From: Streptomyces cupreus | GTDB taxonomy: Bacteria; Actinomycetota; Actinomycetes; Streptomycetales; Streptomycetaceae | NCBI RefSeq assembly: GCF_014257025.1 | Contig: NZ_JACMSF010000006.1 | Span: 124,001 to 188,000, forward strand | DNA length: 64,000 nt | Direction: 5' to 3' | Part shown: positions 34,477-42,802 of the stretch, in pieces | Layout of the letters: every line of letters starts with the position of its first letter | Position numbering within the stretch: position 1 is the stretch's first letter | The notes under the pieces: model-generated | What the model saw: the letters and a program-made list of their open reading frames with translations, nothing else | Told to the model about the DNA's origin: nothing | The model's database searches: none | Position numbers and translations under genes: made by a program

Positions 34477-36096
34477 ATGGACGCCTGCACCTTCGAGGAA
34501 CTTCTCGACACCCTCGGCGAGCCCATGTTCCGCGTGCTCGCCGCTCCGACCGACCTCACCGCACCCGTCTCGGAGGTCCTTCTGTACGACGCCGGGGCCC
34601 CGTTTCCGCGGAGCGCGCCCGGCGCCCTGCTGCTGGCGGTCGGAACGCGAGCAGCTGAGGTCGGGCCGCTGGCACGCGATGCCGCGGCGGCCGGGATGGC
34701 CGGACTCGTCGTACGGGACGGGGACGCGCGGCCCGACACGACAGCGGCGGCAAAGGCCCACGGCCTGGCGCTGCTCGCCGTCGACGGGGACGCCGCCTGG
34801 CACCACGTCCATCTGCTGCTTGCGTCCGCGATCGGTTCCCGGCCCGGCCCGGCGGGCGGCGGGGCCGCCTTCGGGGACCTGTTCGCGCTGGCCAACGCGG
34901 TGGCCGCGGCCGTGGGCGGCGCGACCGTCGTCGAGGACGCCCGCCAGCGGATCCTGGCCTACTCCACCGTCCCCGGGCAGTCCGTCGACGAGGCCCGGCG
35001 GCAGGGCATCCTGGGCCGCCAGGTGCCGAGCAGCCCCGAGAACACCGAGCAGTACCGCGTCCTGTTCGCCGCCCCCGGATCCGTGCGCCTCGCCGCGCTC
35101 GACGGCGACGAGTTGCCGCGGCTCGCCGTCGCGATCCGCGCGGGCGGCGAGACGCTGGGGTCGGTGTGGGTCGTCGACGACGGGCAACTCGGCCCCGATG
35201 CCGAGGAGGCGCTCGCCCAAGGCGCGTCCACGGCCGCCCTGCTCCTGCTGAGGGCACGGGCGAGCGAGGAACTGTCCCGGCATCTGACGAGCGACCTGCT
35301 GCGCCGTCTCCTCGACGGCACCGCCGATCCCGCAGGCGCCGCTCACCGCCTCGGCCTCGCCGCGGACGCCCCGGTCCGTGTCGCGGCCTTCGCCCTCGAC
35401 GGCGCGGTGTCCGCGCCCGACGGGGAACAGACCGCGCTGCGGCTGCTGGACCTCGTACGGCTCCAGTGCGAGGCGCGGTACGGGCGGCACGCGTGCGTGC
35501 TGGTGGACGGCAGGGTGTACGCGCTCCTGCCGGTGGCCGGTGTGGGGGTACCCCCTGCTCGAGCGAAGTCGAGAGCTTGGGGGAGCGGCGGGGAGCGGCA
35601 CAAGCGGCTCGTCGAGGACATCGTGCGGCGCGCGGGCCAGGCACTGCGGGTGCCGGTACGGGCGGGGCTGGGCGACGTGGTCGCGGACCTGGCGGCCGTG
35701 CGCGGCTCACGGGACGACGCCGACGTCGTCCTGCGGGTGCTCGGGCCTGGCGAGGACGTCGCTGCCGTGACCGAGGTACGCGCCCGCGTCACCCTGCTCC
35801 GGCTGCGTGAACTCATCGGTGATCAGCGGGAGTTGACGGCGGGCGCGTGGCGTGAGGTGCTGGCGTACGACGCCGAGCACGGCACCGACTACGCCAGGAC
35901 CCTGGTGTGCTGGCTGGACGCCGGATGCGACATGGCGCGGGCGGCGAAGCTGCTCGACGTGCACCCCAACACCTGCCGGTACCGCCTCAGGCAGGCACAG
36001 CAGCACCTCGGCCTCGATCTGGACGACCCGGACGAGAGGTTGGTGCTGTGGCTGCAGCTGCGGACGCTCGGGGGCCTGCGAGGCCCCGACCGGTGA
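34477..36096 (+). CDS. PucR/CdaR-family transcriptional regulator
   Basis: 539 residues. There is an N-terminal sensory part (about 1-250), a central region with a degenerate GGDEF-like strand set (about 300-440), and the C-terminal PucR helix-turn-helix: DMARAAKLLDVHPNTCRYRL. These proteins commonly sense purines, amino acids or other nitrogen sources. It is divergent from the GNAT-racemase pair and faces the desuccinylase-permease pair, so it is the likely local regulator. A 40-bp Streptomyces-type palindromic repeat sits in the coding region at 35544-35583 and adds about 13 residues (VPPARAKSRAWG) in frame. The 246 bp upstream should hold both divergent promoters. Confidence 0.88.
   Translation: MDACTFEELLDTLGEPMFRVLAAPTDLTAPVSEVLLYDAGAPFPRSAPGALLLAVGTRAAEVGPLARDAAAAGMAGLVVRDGDARPDTTAAAKAHGLALLAVDGDAAWHHVHLLLASAIGSRPGPAGGGAAFGDLFALANAVAAAVGGATVVEDARQRILAYSTVPGQSVDEARRQGILGRQVPSSPENTEQYRVLFAAPGSVRLAALDGDELPRLAVAIRAGGETLGSVWVVDDGQLGPDAEEALAQGASTAALLLLRARASEELSRHLTSDLLRRLLDGTADPAGAAHRLGLAADAPVRVAAFALDGAVSAPDGEQTALRLLDLVRLQCEARYGRHACVLVDGRVYALLPVAGVGVPPARAKSRAWGSGGERHKRLVEDIVRRAGQALRVPVRAGLGDVVADLAAVRGSRDDADVVLRVLGPGEDVAAVTEVRARVTLLRLRELIGDQRELTAGAWREVLAYDAEHGTDYARTLVCWLDAGCDMARAAKLLDVHPNTCRYRLRQAQQHLGLDLDDPDERLVLWLQLRTLGGLRGPDR
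35544..35583. repeat. Intragenic REP-like palindromic element
   Basis: GGGGGTACCCCC, then CCCCCTGCTCGA and TCGAGAGCTTGGGGG as imperfect inverted arms. Elements with this layout (CTCGAGCGAAG...CTTGGGGG) recur in Streptomyces genomes, usually between genes. Here it lies inside the PucR-type gene and keeps the frame. Confidence 0.65.
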
Positions 36097-36101
36097 ACCC
36101 C

Positions 36102-36121
36102 ACCCGCGGCAGGCCGTGGGT
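36102..36121. terminator. Hairpin between convergent PucR and desuccinylase genes
   Basis: Arms ACCCGCGGC and GCCGTGGGT pair at 8 of 9 positions. The element fits within the 30 bp between the two stop codons, so it could serve both genes. Confidence 0.45.
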
Positions 36122-36126
36122 CGGAT

Positions 36127-37188
36127 TCAGCCGCTCAGCCAGGCCGCGAGCCGGGCCTCGCACTCCCGCAACTGCCCCACGGGTACGTACTCCCCGGCGG
36201 TGTGCGCGAGGGTCGGGTCGCCGGGGCCGTAGTTGAGCGCGGGCGTGCCTAGCGCCGCGAAGCGGGCGACGTCGGTCCAGCCCAGCTTGGGGCGGGGAGT
36301 CGCACCCAGGACCTCGACGAGCGAGGCGACCGGGTCCTGTCCGAGCCCGGGCAGGGCGCCCGGCACGACCTCGGTGACCTCGACCTCGTACTCGGGGAAG
36401 AGCCCGCGCAGATACGCCTCGGCCTGCCCGGCCGAACGGCTCGGCGCGAAGCGCAGGTTGACCGTGATCACACAGATGTCGGGGACGACGTTCTCGGCGA
36501 TGCCCGCGCGGACGGCGACCGCGTTCAGCCCTTCGCGGTACTCCAGGCCGTCGATGACGATCCGCTCGGCGGTGTGGTCGTCGAGGCGCTGGAGCACGGC
36601 GGCGGCTCGGTGCGCGGCGTTGACGCCCCTCCAGGAGCGGGCGGTGTGCGCGCGCTCGCCGCGCACCGTGATGTCCGCGTTCAGGACACCCTGGCAGCCG
36701 GCCTCGACGCCCGCGTCGGACGGCTCCATGAGGATGGCGAGGTCCGCCTTGAGCAGGTCGGGGCGTTCGGCGGCGATACGGTTCAGGCCGTTGCGGTCGC
36801 CGGAGACCTCCTCGCACTCGTAGAAGACGTAGGTGACGTCGCGTACCGGTGCGGTGAGGGTGGCCGCGAGGCGCAGGGCGACGGCGACGCCGCCCTTCAT
36901 GTCGCACGCCCCGAGCCCGTGGAGCAGCTCTCCGTCCAGCCGGGACGGCAGGTTCCCGGCGGCCGGGACGGTGTCCAGATGGCCGGCGATGACCACCCGC
37001 TCGGCGCGGCCCGAGTCGGTGCGGGCCACGACGGAGTTGCCGATGCGTTCGACCGTCAGATGCGCGCAGGTGCGCAGGGCGGACTCCACGGCGTCGGCGA
37101 GGTCGGCCTCGTCGCCGCTCTCGGACGGCGCGTCCACCAGGGCCCGGGTGAGGTCCACCAGGTCGCCGGTCGGGTTCAGCGAGGTCAT
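36127..37188 (-). CDS. M20 metallopeptidase, DapE-like N-succinyl amino acid desuccinylase
   Basis: 353 residues from the ATG at 37188. M20 dizinc ligands are visible: H70 (AGHLDTVP), D96 (GACDMKGG), E126/E127 (YECEEVSG), E155 (LMEPSDAG), and a C-terminal His in LAHTAGEY. It closely resembles actinobacterial succinyl-diaminopimelate desuccinylases (GLEYREGLNAV, KLGWTDVARFAALG, NYGPGDP). Because it is coupled by a 4-bp overlap to an amino-acid permease and lies near a racemase and a GNAT transferase, I infer removal of succinyl groups from N-succinyl-L-amino acids rather than lysine biosynthesis. Housekeeping dapE activity cannot be excluded from sequence alone. Confidence 0.82.
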   Translation of the reverse strand: MTSLNPTGDLVDLTRALVDAPSESGDEADLADAVESALRTCAHLTVERIGNSVVARTDSGRAERVVIAGHLDTVPAAGNLPSRLDGELLHGLGACDMKGGVAVALRLAATLTAPVRDVTYVFYECEEVSGDRNGLNRIAAERPDLLKADLAILMEPSDAGVEAGCQGVLNADITVRGERAHTARSWRGVNAAHRAAAVLQRLDDHTAERIVIDGLEYREGLNAVAVRAGIAENVVPDICVITVNLRFAPSRSAGQAEAYLRGLFPEYEVEVTEVVPGALPGLGQDPVASLVEVLGATPRPKLGWTDVARFAALGTPALNYGPGDPTLAHTAGEYVPVGQLRECEARLAAWLSG

Positions 37189-38651
37189 ACGGCGGTCTCC
37201 TCCTGCGGGGCGGGCCGGTTCAGCCGGGAGTGCTTGATGCCGTAGAGCGCGTAGATCGCGAAGCCGACCGCCATCCACAGGCCGAACGCGAGCCAGGTGT
37301 CGGTGCCGAGCCCCCACATCACATAGCCGCAGCACAGCGTGCCCAGCGCGCAGGTCACCGGCGCGAGCGGTACCCGGAAGCTGCGCGGTGCCTCCGGGCT
37401 GCGCCGGCGCAGGATCAGCACGGCACAGTTGACCAGCGCGAACGCGAACAGGGTGCCGATGCTGGTGGCGTCGGCGAGCGCGCCCAGTGGCACCAGTGCG
37501 GCGAGCACCATGATGAACGCGGACACGATGACGGTGTTGGCGCGGGGCACCCCGGTCTTCGGGTGGATCTTGGCGAACAGGGGCGGCACGAGCCCGTCGC
37601 GCGCCATCGAGAACAGGATGCGGGTCTGCCCGTACTGCACGGCGAGGACGACGCTCGTGGTGGCGACGACCGCGCCGACGGACAGCAGGATCGGCCACAG
37701 GTTGCCGCCGCCCACCGAGCGGACCAGCACCTCGCTGAGAGTGGCCTCGGTACCCGCGAACCTCTGCCACGGCATCGCGCCGACCGCCGCGATCGCCACC
37801 GCGCAGTACAGCGCGGTGATGAGCCCGAGAGAGAGGAGGATGGCGCGCGGCAGGTCACGCTGCGGGTTCTTCGCCTCCTCACCGGCCGTCGACGCGGCGT
37901 CGAAGCCGATGTACGAGAAGAACAGCGAGGCGGCGCCCGCGCTCACGCCCGCCATGCCGAGCGGGAACAGCGGCTGGAAGTTCCCGGCGCGGAACGCGGT
38001 GAAGGCGACGGCGCAGAACAGCACCAGGGCGGCCACCTTCACCGCCACCATGATCGTGTTGACGACTGCGCTCTCGCGCGCCCCGCGCAGCAGCACCACC
38101 ATGGCGAGGACGACGATCGCGGCGGCGGGAACGTTCAAAACGCCGCCCGCGCCAGGCGGGGCGGCCAGCGACTCGGGCAGCGTCCAGCCGACGGTGAGCT
38201 CCAGCAGCTCGTTCACGTACTGGCCCCAGCCGACCGCGACGGCGGCGACCGAGACGCCGTATTCCAGCACCAGACACCAGCCGCAGACCCACGCGACCAG
38301 CTCGCCGAGCGTGGCGTAGGCATAGCTGTACGAGGATCCGGCGCCCGGAATCATGCCCGCCAGCTCGGCGTAGGACAGAGCGGAGAACAGTGCGGTGATC
38401 CCGGCGAGCACGAAGGAGACCACGACGGCAGGGCCCGCCTCGGGCACCGCCTGGCCGAGGACGACGAAGATCCCGGTGCCGAGGGTGGCGCCCACGCTGA
38501 GCAGCGTGAGCTGTGTGAGCCCCATCGTCCGCCGCAGCTCACCACCACGGGCCTCGGCAACCAGATCGGCGACGTCCCGCCGCCGCGTCAACCTGCTCGC
38601 AGTCCCGACCTCGCCCGCGGTTCTCGGCGGGCTCGTCCGCACAGTGTCCAC
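37185..38651 (-). CDS. APC-family amino acid permease
   Basis: 488 residues from the GTG at 38651, which has AGGAG eight bases upstream. A longer upstream extension in frame is unlikely to be translated. About twelve TM segments are visible with the APC/CAT-type first-helix motif LLSVGATLGTGIFVVLGQ and a loop GEEAKNPQRDLPRAILLSL after TM6. It resembles cationic-amino-acid-type transporters. The gene overlaps the desuccinylase by 4 bp. It probably imports amino acids, plausibly including D-isomers, for the adjacent racemisation pathway. Confidence 0.88.
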   Translation of the reverse strand: MDTVRTSPPRTAGEVGTASRLTRRRDVADLVAEARGGELRRTMGLTQLTLLSVGATLGTGIFVVLGQAVPEAGPAVVVSFVLAGITALFSALSYAELAGMIPGAGSSYSYAYATLGELVAWVCGWCLVLEYGVSVAAVAVGWGQYVNELLELTVGWTLPESLAAPPGAGGVLNVPAAAIVVLAMVVLLRGARESAVVNTIMVAVKVAALVLFCAVAFTAFRAGNFQPLFPLGMAGVSAGAASLFFSYIGFDAASTAGEEAKNPQRDLPRAILLSLGLITALYCAVAIAAVGAMPWQRFAGTEATLSEVLVRSVGGGNLWPILLSVGAVVATTSVVLAVQYGQTRILFSMARDGLVPPLFAKIHPKTGVPRANTVIVSAFIMVLAALVPLGALADATSIGTLFAFALVNCAVLILRRRSPEAPRSFRVPLAPVTCALGTLCCGYVMWGLGTDTWLAFGLWMAVGFAIYALYGIKHSRLNRPAPQEETAV

Positions 38652-38945
38652 GCGTCCACTCCTCTCACAGCTCCCGTTCCGGCCCTTGATGATGCGAAAT
38701 GGCGAGGCGGGGAGGGATGTGCGTGTTGGCCAAGACAGTGAGAGGTGCTTTGGCTTTCCGGCCAATGCCGGAGGTGGATGTGTTCGGCATCCCGAAGGCT
38801 GCGGCCGTCCGCATCACCCTTGATCTCACCCGTGACCGCCTCGGGATCCTCGGCGCAACGCAACCGCTGGCGCCCCGGCTTCGGGATGACTTTGTTTCAT
38901 TGGGCCGGTCCGACTGCACCGGTGCCTTGTACGGCAGCCATTACT
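38652..38945. other. Gene-free intergenic region
   Basis: 294 bp between the permease start and the end of the upstream MFS gene on the same strand. I see no gene. It should contain the permease-desuccinylase promoter and the MFS terminator. Confidence 0.5.
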
Positions 38946-40397
38946 TCACTGGGTGGTGGCGGGTCGAGGCAGCAGCAGGGCCACTACGACACCTACCGCC
39001 GCGAATACGGCGCCCAGTACGAACACGGCTGTGAAGGCGCGCCCGCCCGGCAGTGTCGAGCCGGCGAGCGAGTGGGCGCTGAGGATCGCGATGGCGACCT
39101 GGGTCCCGATGACACCGCCGATTGTGCGGACGACGGTGTTGAGGCCGTTGGCGGTGGCTATCGCGTGTCTTGGAGCGAAGCGGGCCACGAGCGAGGGCAT
39201 CGTCGCAAAACAGAGAGCGGCGCCGGTTCCGAGCAGTACGGAATCGGCGAGCACCTGCACCGGCGTGGCATGCCAGTGTGCCAGTGCCAGGCTCCCGGCG
39301 AGGAGCAGTAGCAGCCCTGCGAGCAAGGGGGCACGGTGGCCGAACCTCCGCTCCAGCGCCGGTACGAGCGGAGCCACCAGGACCTGCAGCAGCGCCGATG
39401 GAAGCATGAGCAGGCCGGCCGCGGTGACCGTGAAGCCGAATCCCGACGTGGCGCCTTCGGGCCGGTGTGCCGGCAGTTGGGCCAGCATCGGCACGATGAG
39501 GAAGAAGATCAGGGCCGCGGCATAGAAGAGGGCTGCGGCGCAGTGGGTCAGCAGCATCGGCCGGTCGAGGAAGACGCGCGGTTCGAGCAGTGGATGCGGT
39601 GTGCGCTTCTCGGCCACTGCCAGGGCGGCCAGGAGTATTGCTGCGGCGATGAAGAGGCCGAGCACGGGGGCAGAGAGCCATCCGGCGTGCGAGCCCTGGG
39701 TGATCGCCAGCAGCAAGGCCACCAGGCCGAGCGAGAGCAGGATGGTGCCCGCCACGTCCTGGGGTTCGTCCCGGCGGGTGGTGTCGTTGGGGATCCACCG
39801 GGCCACCAGCAGGAAGGCGACCGCGATGACGCCGGTGAGCACGGCGAACATCCATCTCCATGACGCGTGGTCGACCAGGAGGCCGCCGATGACGAAGCCC
39901 AGCCCGGTGCCCGCGCCGATCATCGCAGAGACGATCCCCAGACCATGGCCGATCCGCTGTGGGGGAAGCAGGACACTGATGAGACCGAAGGACAGGGGAA
40001 GTGCGGCCGCTCCAGCCCCCTGCGCCGCGCGCGCCAGCAGCAGGATGGGGAAGTTCCATGCGACGGCGGCAAGCAGGGTGCCGGCGCCGAAGACGGCAAG
40101 GGAGACGAGCAGGACGCGGCGCTTGCCGCGCCCGTCGCCGAGGCGTGCGAGCACGGGAGTGAGTACGGCTCCGGACAGCAGGTAGAGGGTGAATACCCAC
40201 GCGGCCCAGTCGCCGCTCACCTCGAAGTGCCGCTGGAAGGTGGGCAGGGCCGGAGCGACCAGGGTCTGCAGCAGCCCGTAGGCCAGCACCGCCACCGAGA
40301 GTGCGGCGACCACGCGGCCGGCGGGCGGGCTGGTGTCCGGGGGGCCGCCCGCGGCTGGGACGAGGGAAACGGCGGTGGTTCGGTCTTCCTGGGACAT
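38946..40397 (-). CDS. MFS drug-efflux transporter (DHA2-like)
   Basis: 483 residues from the ATG at 40397, preceded by GAGG. An upstream in-frame start at 40439 is less likely. Motifs: motif A-like LARLGDGRGKRRVLLVSL, motif C-like GAGTGLGFVIGGLLVDHASWRWMF, and about fourteen hydrophobic segments. It resembles Bmr3/EmrB-type exporters. It is separated by 130 bp from the SnoaL-like gene upstream and may be read from the same MarR-motif promoter. Confidence 0.87.
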   Translation of the reverse strand: MSQEDRTTAVSLVPAAGGPPDTSPPAGRVVAALSVAVLAYGLLQTLVAPALPTFQRHFEVSGDWAAWVFTLYLLSGAVLTPVLARLGDGRGKRRVLLVSLAVFGAGTLLAAVAWNFPILLLARAAQGAGAAALPLSFGLISVLLPPQRIGHGLGIVSAMIGAGTGLGFVIGGLLVDHASWRWMFAVLTGVIAVAFLLVARWIPNDTTRRDEPQDVAGTILLSLGLVALLLAITQGSHAGWLSAPVLGLFIAAAILLAALAVAEKRTPHPLLEPRVFLDRPMLLTHCAAALFYAAALIFFLIVPMLAQLPAHRPEGATSGFGFTVTAAGLLMLPSALLQVLVAPLVPALERRFGHRAPLLAGLLLLLAGSLALAHWHATPVQVLADSVLLGTGAALCFATMPSLVARFAPRHAIATANGLNTVVRTIGGVIGTQVAIAILSAHSLAGSTLPGGRAFTAVFVLGAVFAAVGVVVALLLPRPATTQ

Positions 40398-40527
40398 GAC
40401 GACCTCTGGTGTGGGACGGGCGACCGACAGGACCGTCACCGCGCCGAGGAGAACTCGGCGCGGTGACGGTTGCCCACTCCGCGAGCGGGGGGAGCAGCGA
40501 CTGGCGAAACGGTCCGGTTGGGCGGAG

Positions 40528-41034
40528 TTACTGGCTGCTGGGGGCGAGTTCGTCGAGCGTCTGTGTGCGCTGGACGATCTCCCACTTGCCGTTCACCTTG
40601 CGGAGCTTGTCGGTGTAGGTTCCGGTGGCGTAGAGGGCGTGCTCCGTCTCGGTCTCCGCGACCCAGTACCAGGAACGGGCGGTGGCGGTCGTGCCGTTGA
40701 CCTCGATCATGGCGGGTCCGGTCATGTGCCGCTTGCCCTTGGTGAAGCCCTTCTCGGCCAGGTCGATGAACATGGCCTTGATCTCGCTGCGGCCGTCGGC
40801 GGAGCCGAAGGGGCTCCGGTAGTGGCCGTCCTTGGCGTACAGGTTGGCGTAGCTGTCGGCGTCCCTCAGATCGATGTACATCTGGTGACGGTCTATCACC
40901 TCGCTGATGGCGAACCGCTCTTCGGTGCTGTCGCTCTCCGTGGCGGTGGCGTTCCCGCTCAGGAACACGCCGGCGGCCGCGGCACCGGCCAGGACACCGA
41001 TGATGGGCGCGGCCGCCCTCCGGATGGTCTTCAC
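40528..41034 (-). CDS. Secreted SnoaL/NTF2-like protein
   Basis: 168 residues from the GTG at 41034, with GGAGGAG immediately upstream. The N-terminus is a Sec signal (KTIRRAAAPIIGVLAGAAAAGVFLSG, cut near ATA-TESD). The mature part (about 40-165) has the SnoaL_4-like pattern ISEVIDRHQMYIDLRDADSYANLYAKDG ... ARSWYWVAETE ... GKWEIVQR. Cytoplasmic relatives act as cyclases, isomerases or ring-hydroxylating dioxygenase beta-like proteins; an exported version is less common. A MarR-type motif sits 35-55 bp upstream of the start. Confidence 0.8.
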   Translation of the reverse strand: MKTIRRAAAPIIGVLAGAAAAGVFLSGNATATESDSTEERFAISEVIDRHQMYIDLRDADSYANLYAKDGHYRSPFGSADGRSEIKAMFIDLAEKGFTKGKRHMTGPAMIEVNGTTATARSWYWVAETETEHALYATGTYTDKLRKVNGKWEIVQRTQTLDELAPSSQ

Positions 41035-41068
41035 GTCGACTCCTCCACAAGGGAAATTGGTCAGATTA

Positions 41069-41089
41069 TTGATAGTCACAATTGATGAC
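41069..41089. promoter_or_regulatory. MarR-motif site A
   Basis: TTGATAGTCA at 41069-41078 followed by TGAC, giving GTCA-N7-TGAC at 41075-41089, upstream of the SnoaL-like gene. It is identical in its first ten bases to site E at 51240. Confidence 0.6.
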
Positions 41090-41149
41090 TACATTGATCG
41101 TATTCCCATGCGCAGTACGGCGTCCAGCGCCAGAGGAGGAAGGAGCCGG

Positions 41150-42058
41150 TCAGCGCGAAGCCGCCGGACGAACGCCCCGCTCGCGGGCGACTCGCTCCCG
41201 GACGGCGGGCACCACCTCTTCGGCGAACCGCGGCAACTGACGGTCGACGGGACCTCTGGGGAAGAAGACGAAGGTGTCCATGCCCCCCTCGACGACGAGG
41301 CCGGTCAACTCATCCACCCACTGTTCGACCGGCCCGACGAGAAAGCCCTGCCCCGGACCGTCAGTGATCAGGCCATTGACGTTGTACAAGCGGCGGATGA
41401 CCTCGGGACGCCGACCGGCCGACCGGGCGGCGTCGTCGATACGGGAATGAGCCTCGGGCAGCCGGGGCGGCGGCAGAAAAGGCGACGAGGGCACCCAGCC
41501 GTCCGCCAGTCGTCCGGTCAGTTCAAGGGAGCGCGGCCCGAGGGCACCGAGCCAGATACCCATGTCATGGACAGGGAGCGGACCTGGGTGTGCACCACTC
41601 AGTGAATAGAACCGGCCGCCATAGCGCACCGATCGCTGCTCGCTCCAGAGCAGCCGGATGACCGCGATCGCCTCCTCGAGCGCCACGACCGCCTCGCCGG
41701 CGGTACGCCGCCCGCCGCCGTACGCCTCCACCGCCTCCCATGCGCCACCTGCCCCCAACCCGAGCTCGAACCGACCGCCGCTGATGACGTCCAGAGTGGC
41801 GGCCGACTTGGCGATCAGTGAGGGATGCCGCAGGGGCAGGTTGGACACGTCAGGGAAGAAGCGGATCCGCTCGGTCCGGGCGACCAAGCCGCCCAGCAGC
41901 ATCCATGTGTCCAGGAACCTGCCCTGATACGGATGATCCTGGATGCCTACGAGGTCGAGTCCCAGCCGCTCAGCCACTAGCACCGAGTGCAGCACCTCGT
42001 CGTATCGCCCGGGCTCGGTGGAGTACCCGAACTCCACTGGCCTGCCGTAATCCGCCAT
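41150..42058 (-). CDS. LLM-class F420-dependent oxidoreductase (copy 1)
   Basis: 302 residues. TIM-barrel luciferase-like fold: VLVAERLGLDLVGIQDHPYQ, RIRFFPDVSNLPLRHPSLIAK, ATLDVISGGRFELGLGAGG and GALGPRSLELTGRLADGW are typical of Streptomyces LLM-class flavin/F420-dependent oxidoreductases. The start has GGAGGCGTC upstream. It is divergent from the MarR gene at 42295 with motif B between them. A second, related gene is at 47827-48747. The substrate is unknown; reduction of an electrophile or a quinone-like compound fits the neighbourhood. Confidence 0.88.
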   Translation of the reverse strand: MADYGRPVEFGYSTEPGRYDEVLHSVLVAERLGLDLVGIQDHPYQGRFLDTWMLLGGLVARTERIRFFPDVSNLPLRHPSLIAKSAATLDVISGGRFELGLGAGGAWEAVEAYGGGRRTAGEAVVALEEAIAVIRLLWSEQRSVRYGGRFYSLSGAHPGPLPVHDMGIWLGALGPRSLELTGRLADGWVPSSPFLPPPRLPEAHSRIDDAARSAGRRPEVIRRLYNVNGLITDGPGQGFLVGPVEQWVDELTGLVVEGGMDTFVFFPRGPVDRQLPRFAEEVVPAVRERVARERGVRPAASR

Positions 42059-42260
42059 GACGCCTCCGTCTCCGGTACCGGGCCGCCCGGTACGTCGGTC
42101 TGCATTCCGCCGGCCCGGACGACGCCGAGGAGGGGCGGTACGTGAGTCCCTTCACCTCGGCGAGGAGGAAGGGCGGAAATCAGAGGGATGTCGGCGGATC
42201 CACGCCGGGCGCGCCACGACAGCCCTGACCAGCCCTCCGTGCCCATTAATATACAGATGG

Positions 42261-42279
42261 TGACAGTCAATAACGTGAC
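42261..42279. promoter_or_regulatory. MarR-motif site B
   Basis: TGACAGTCAA at 42261-42270 (TTGACTGTCA on the minus strand), overlapping GTCA-N6-TGAC at 42266-42279, 16 bp before the MarR start and between it and the divergent LLM gene. The position fits autorepression. Confidence 0.65.
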
Positions 42280-42294
42280 GAGGAGGGTGCCGTA

Positions 42295-42795
42295 GTGCGG
42301 CGCAGCGAACGCAAGCTCAAGGATCCGGATCTCGGGATTCTGTCGACGCGGCTGCTCTTCTCGATCCAGAAGGAGCTGTTCGAGACGCTGGCCGAGCAGG
42401 GTCATCCCGAGCTACGGCCACAGCACGGCGCCGTGCTGGGCTTTCTCGACGAGGAGGGCACCCGTGCGACGGAACTGTCCCGGCAGTCGGGCACTCATAA
42501 GCAGGTCATCGGCAACCTGATCGACGAGCTGGAGGCCCTGGAGTACGTCGAGCGCCGGCCCGATCCGCGGGACCGGCGGGCCAAGCTGATCGTCCCCACC
42601 CGTCGGGGCCGGGACCAGATGGAGAAGTCGGACGCGATCATGGCCGCCATCGAGCAGCGGCATGCGGAGGCGATCGGCGAGCGGAAGTACGCGGCGTTCA
42701 AGGGCGCCTTCCGGGAGATCACCACCCAGCAGCTGGCGCAGTTCGACGAGGCCGCGGCCAGCAGGCGGGAGCCACGGAAGGGCACCGGGCGCTGA
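42295..42795 (+). CDS. MarR-family regulator, proposed master of the local regulon
   Basis: 166 residues from a GTG with GAGGAGGG upstream. Winged helix: RATELSRQSGTHKQVIGNLI followed by DELEALEYVERRPDPRDRRA, then a typical dimerisation helix. Motif B lies directly in front of it, and the same motif occurs before the SnoaL-like, LmbE-like, YceI and first YcaC-like genes. No conserved Cys is present, so ligand binding rather than thiol oxidation is the more likely trigger. It is convergent with the LmbE-like gene, with 7 bp between stop codons. Confidence 0.88.
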   Translation: MRRSERKLKDPDLGILSTRLLFSIQKELFETLAEQGHPELRPQHGAVLGFLDEEGTRATELSRQSGTHKQVIGNLIDELEALEYVERRPDPRDRRAKLIVPTRRGRDQMEKSDAIMAAIEQRHAEAIGERKYAAFKGAFREITTQQLAQFDEAAASRREPRKGTGR

Positions 42796-42802
42796 TCCCC
42801 TC

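Noticed and set aside
35551..35583. Possible terminator hairpin inside the PucR gene
   Set aside because: The gene continues in frame to a complete helix-turn-helix, and the element fits a known intergenic repeat pattern better.
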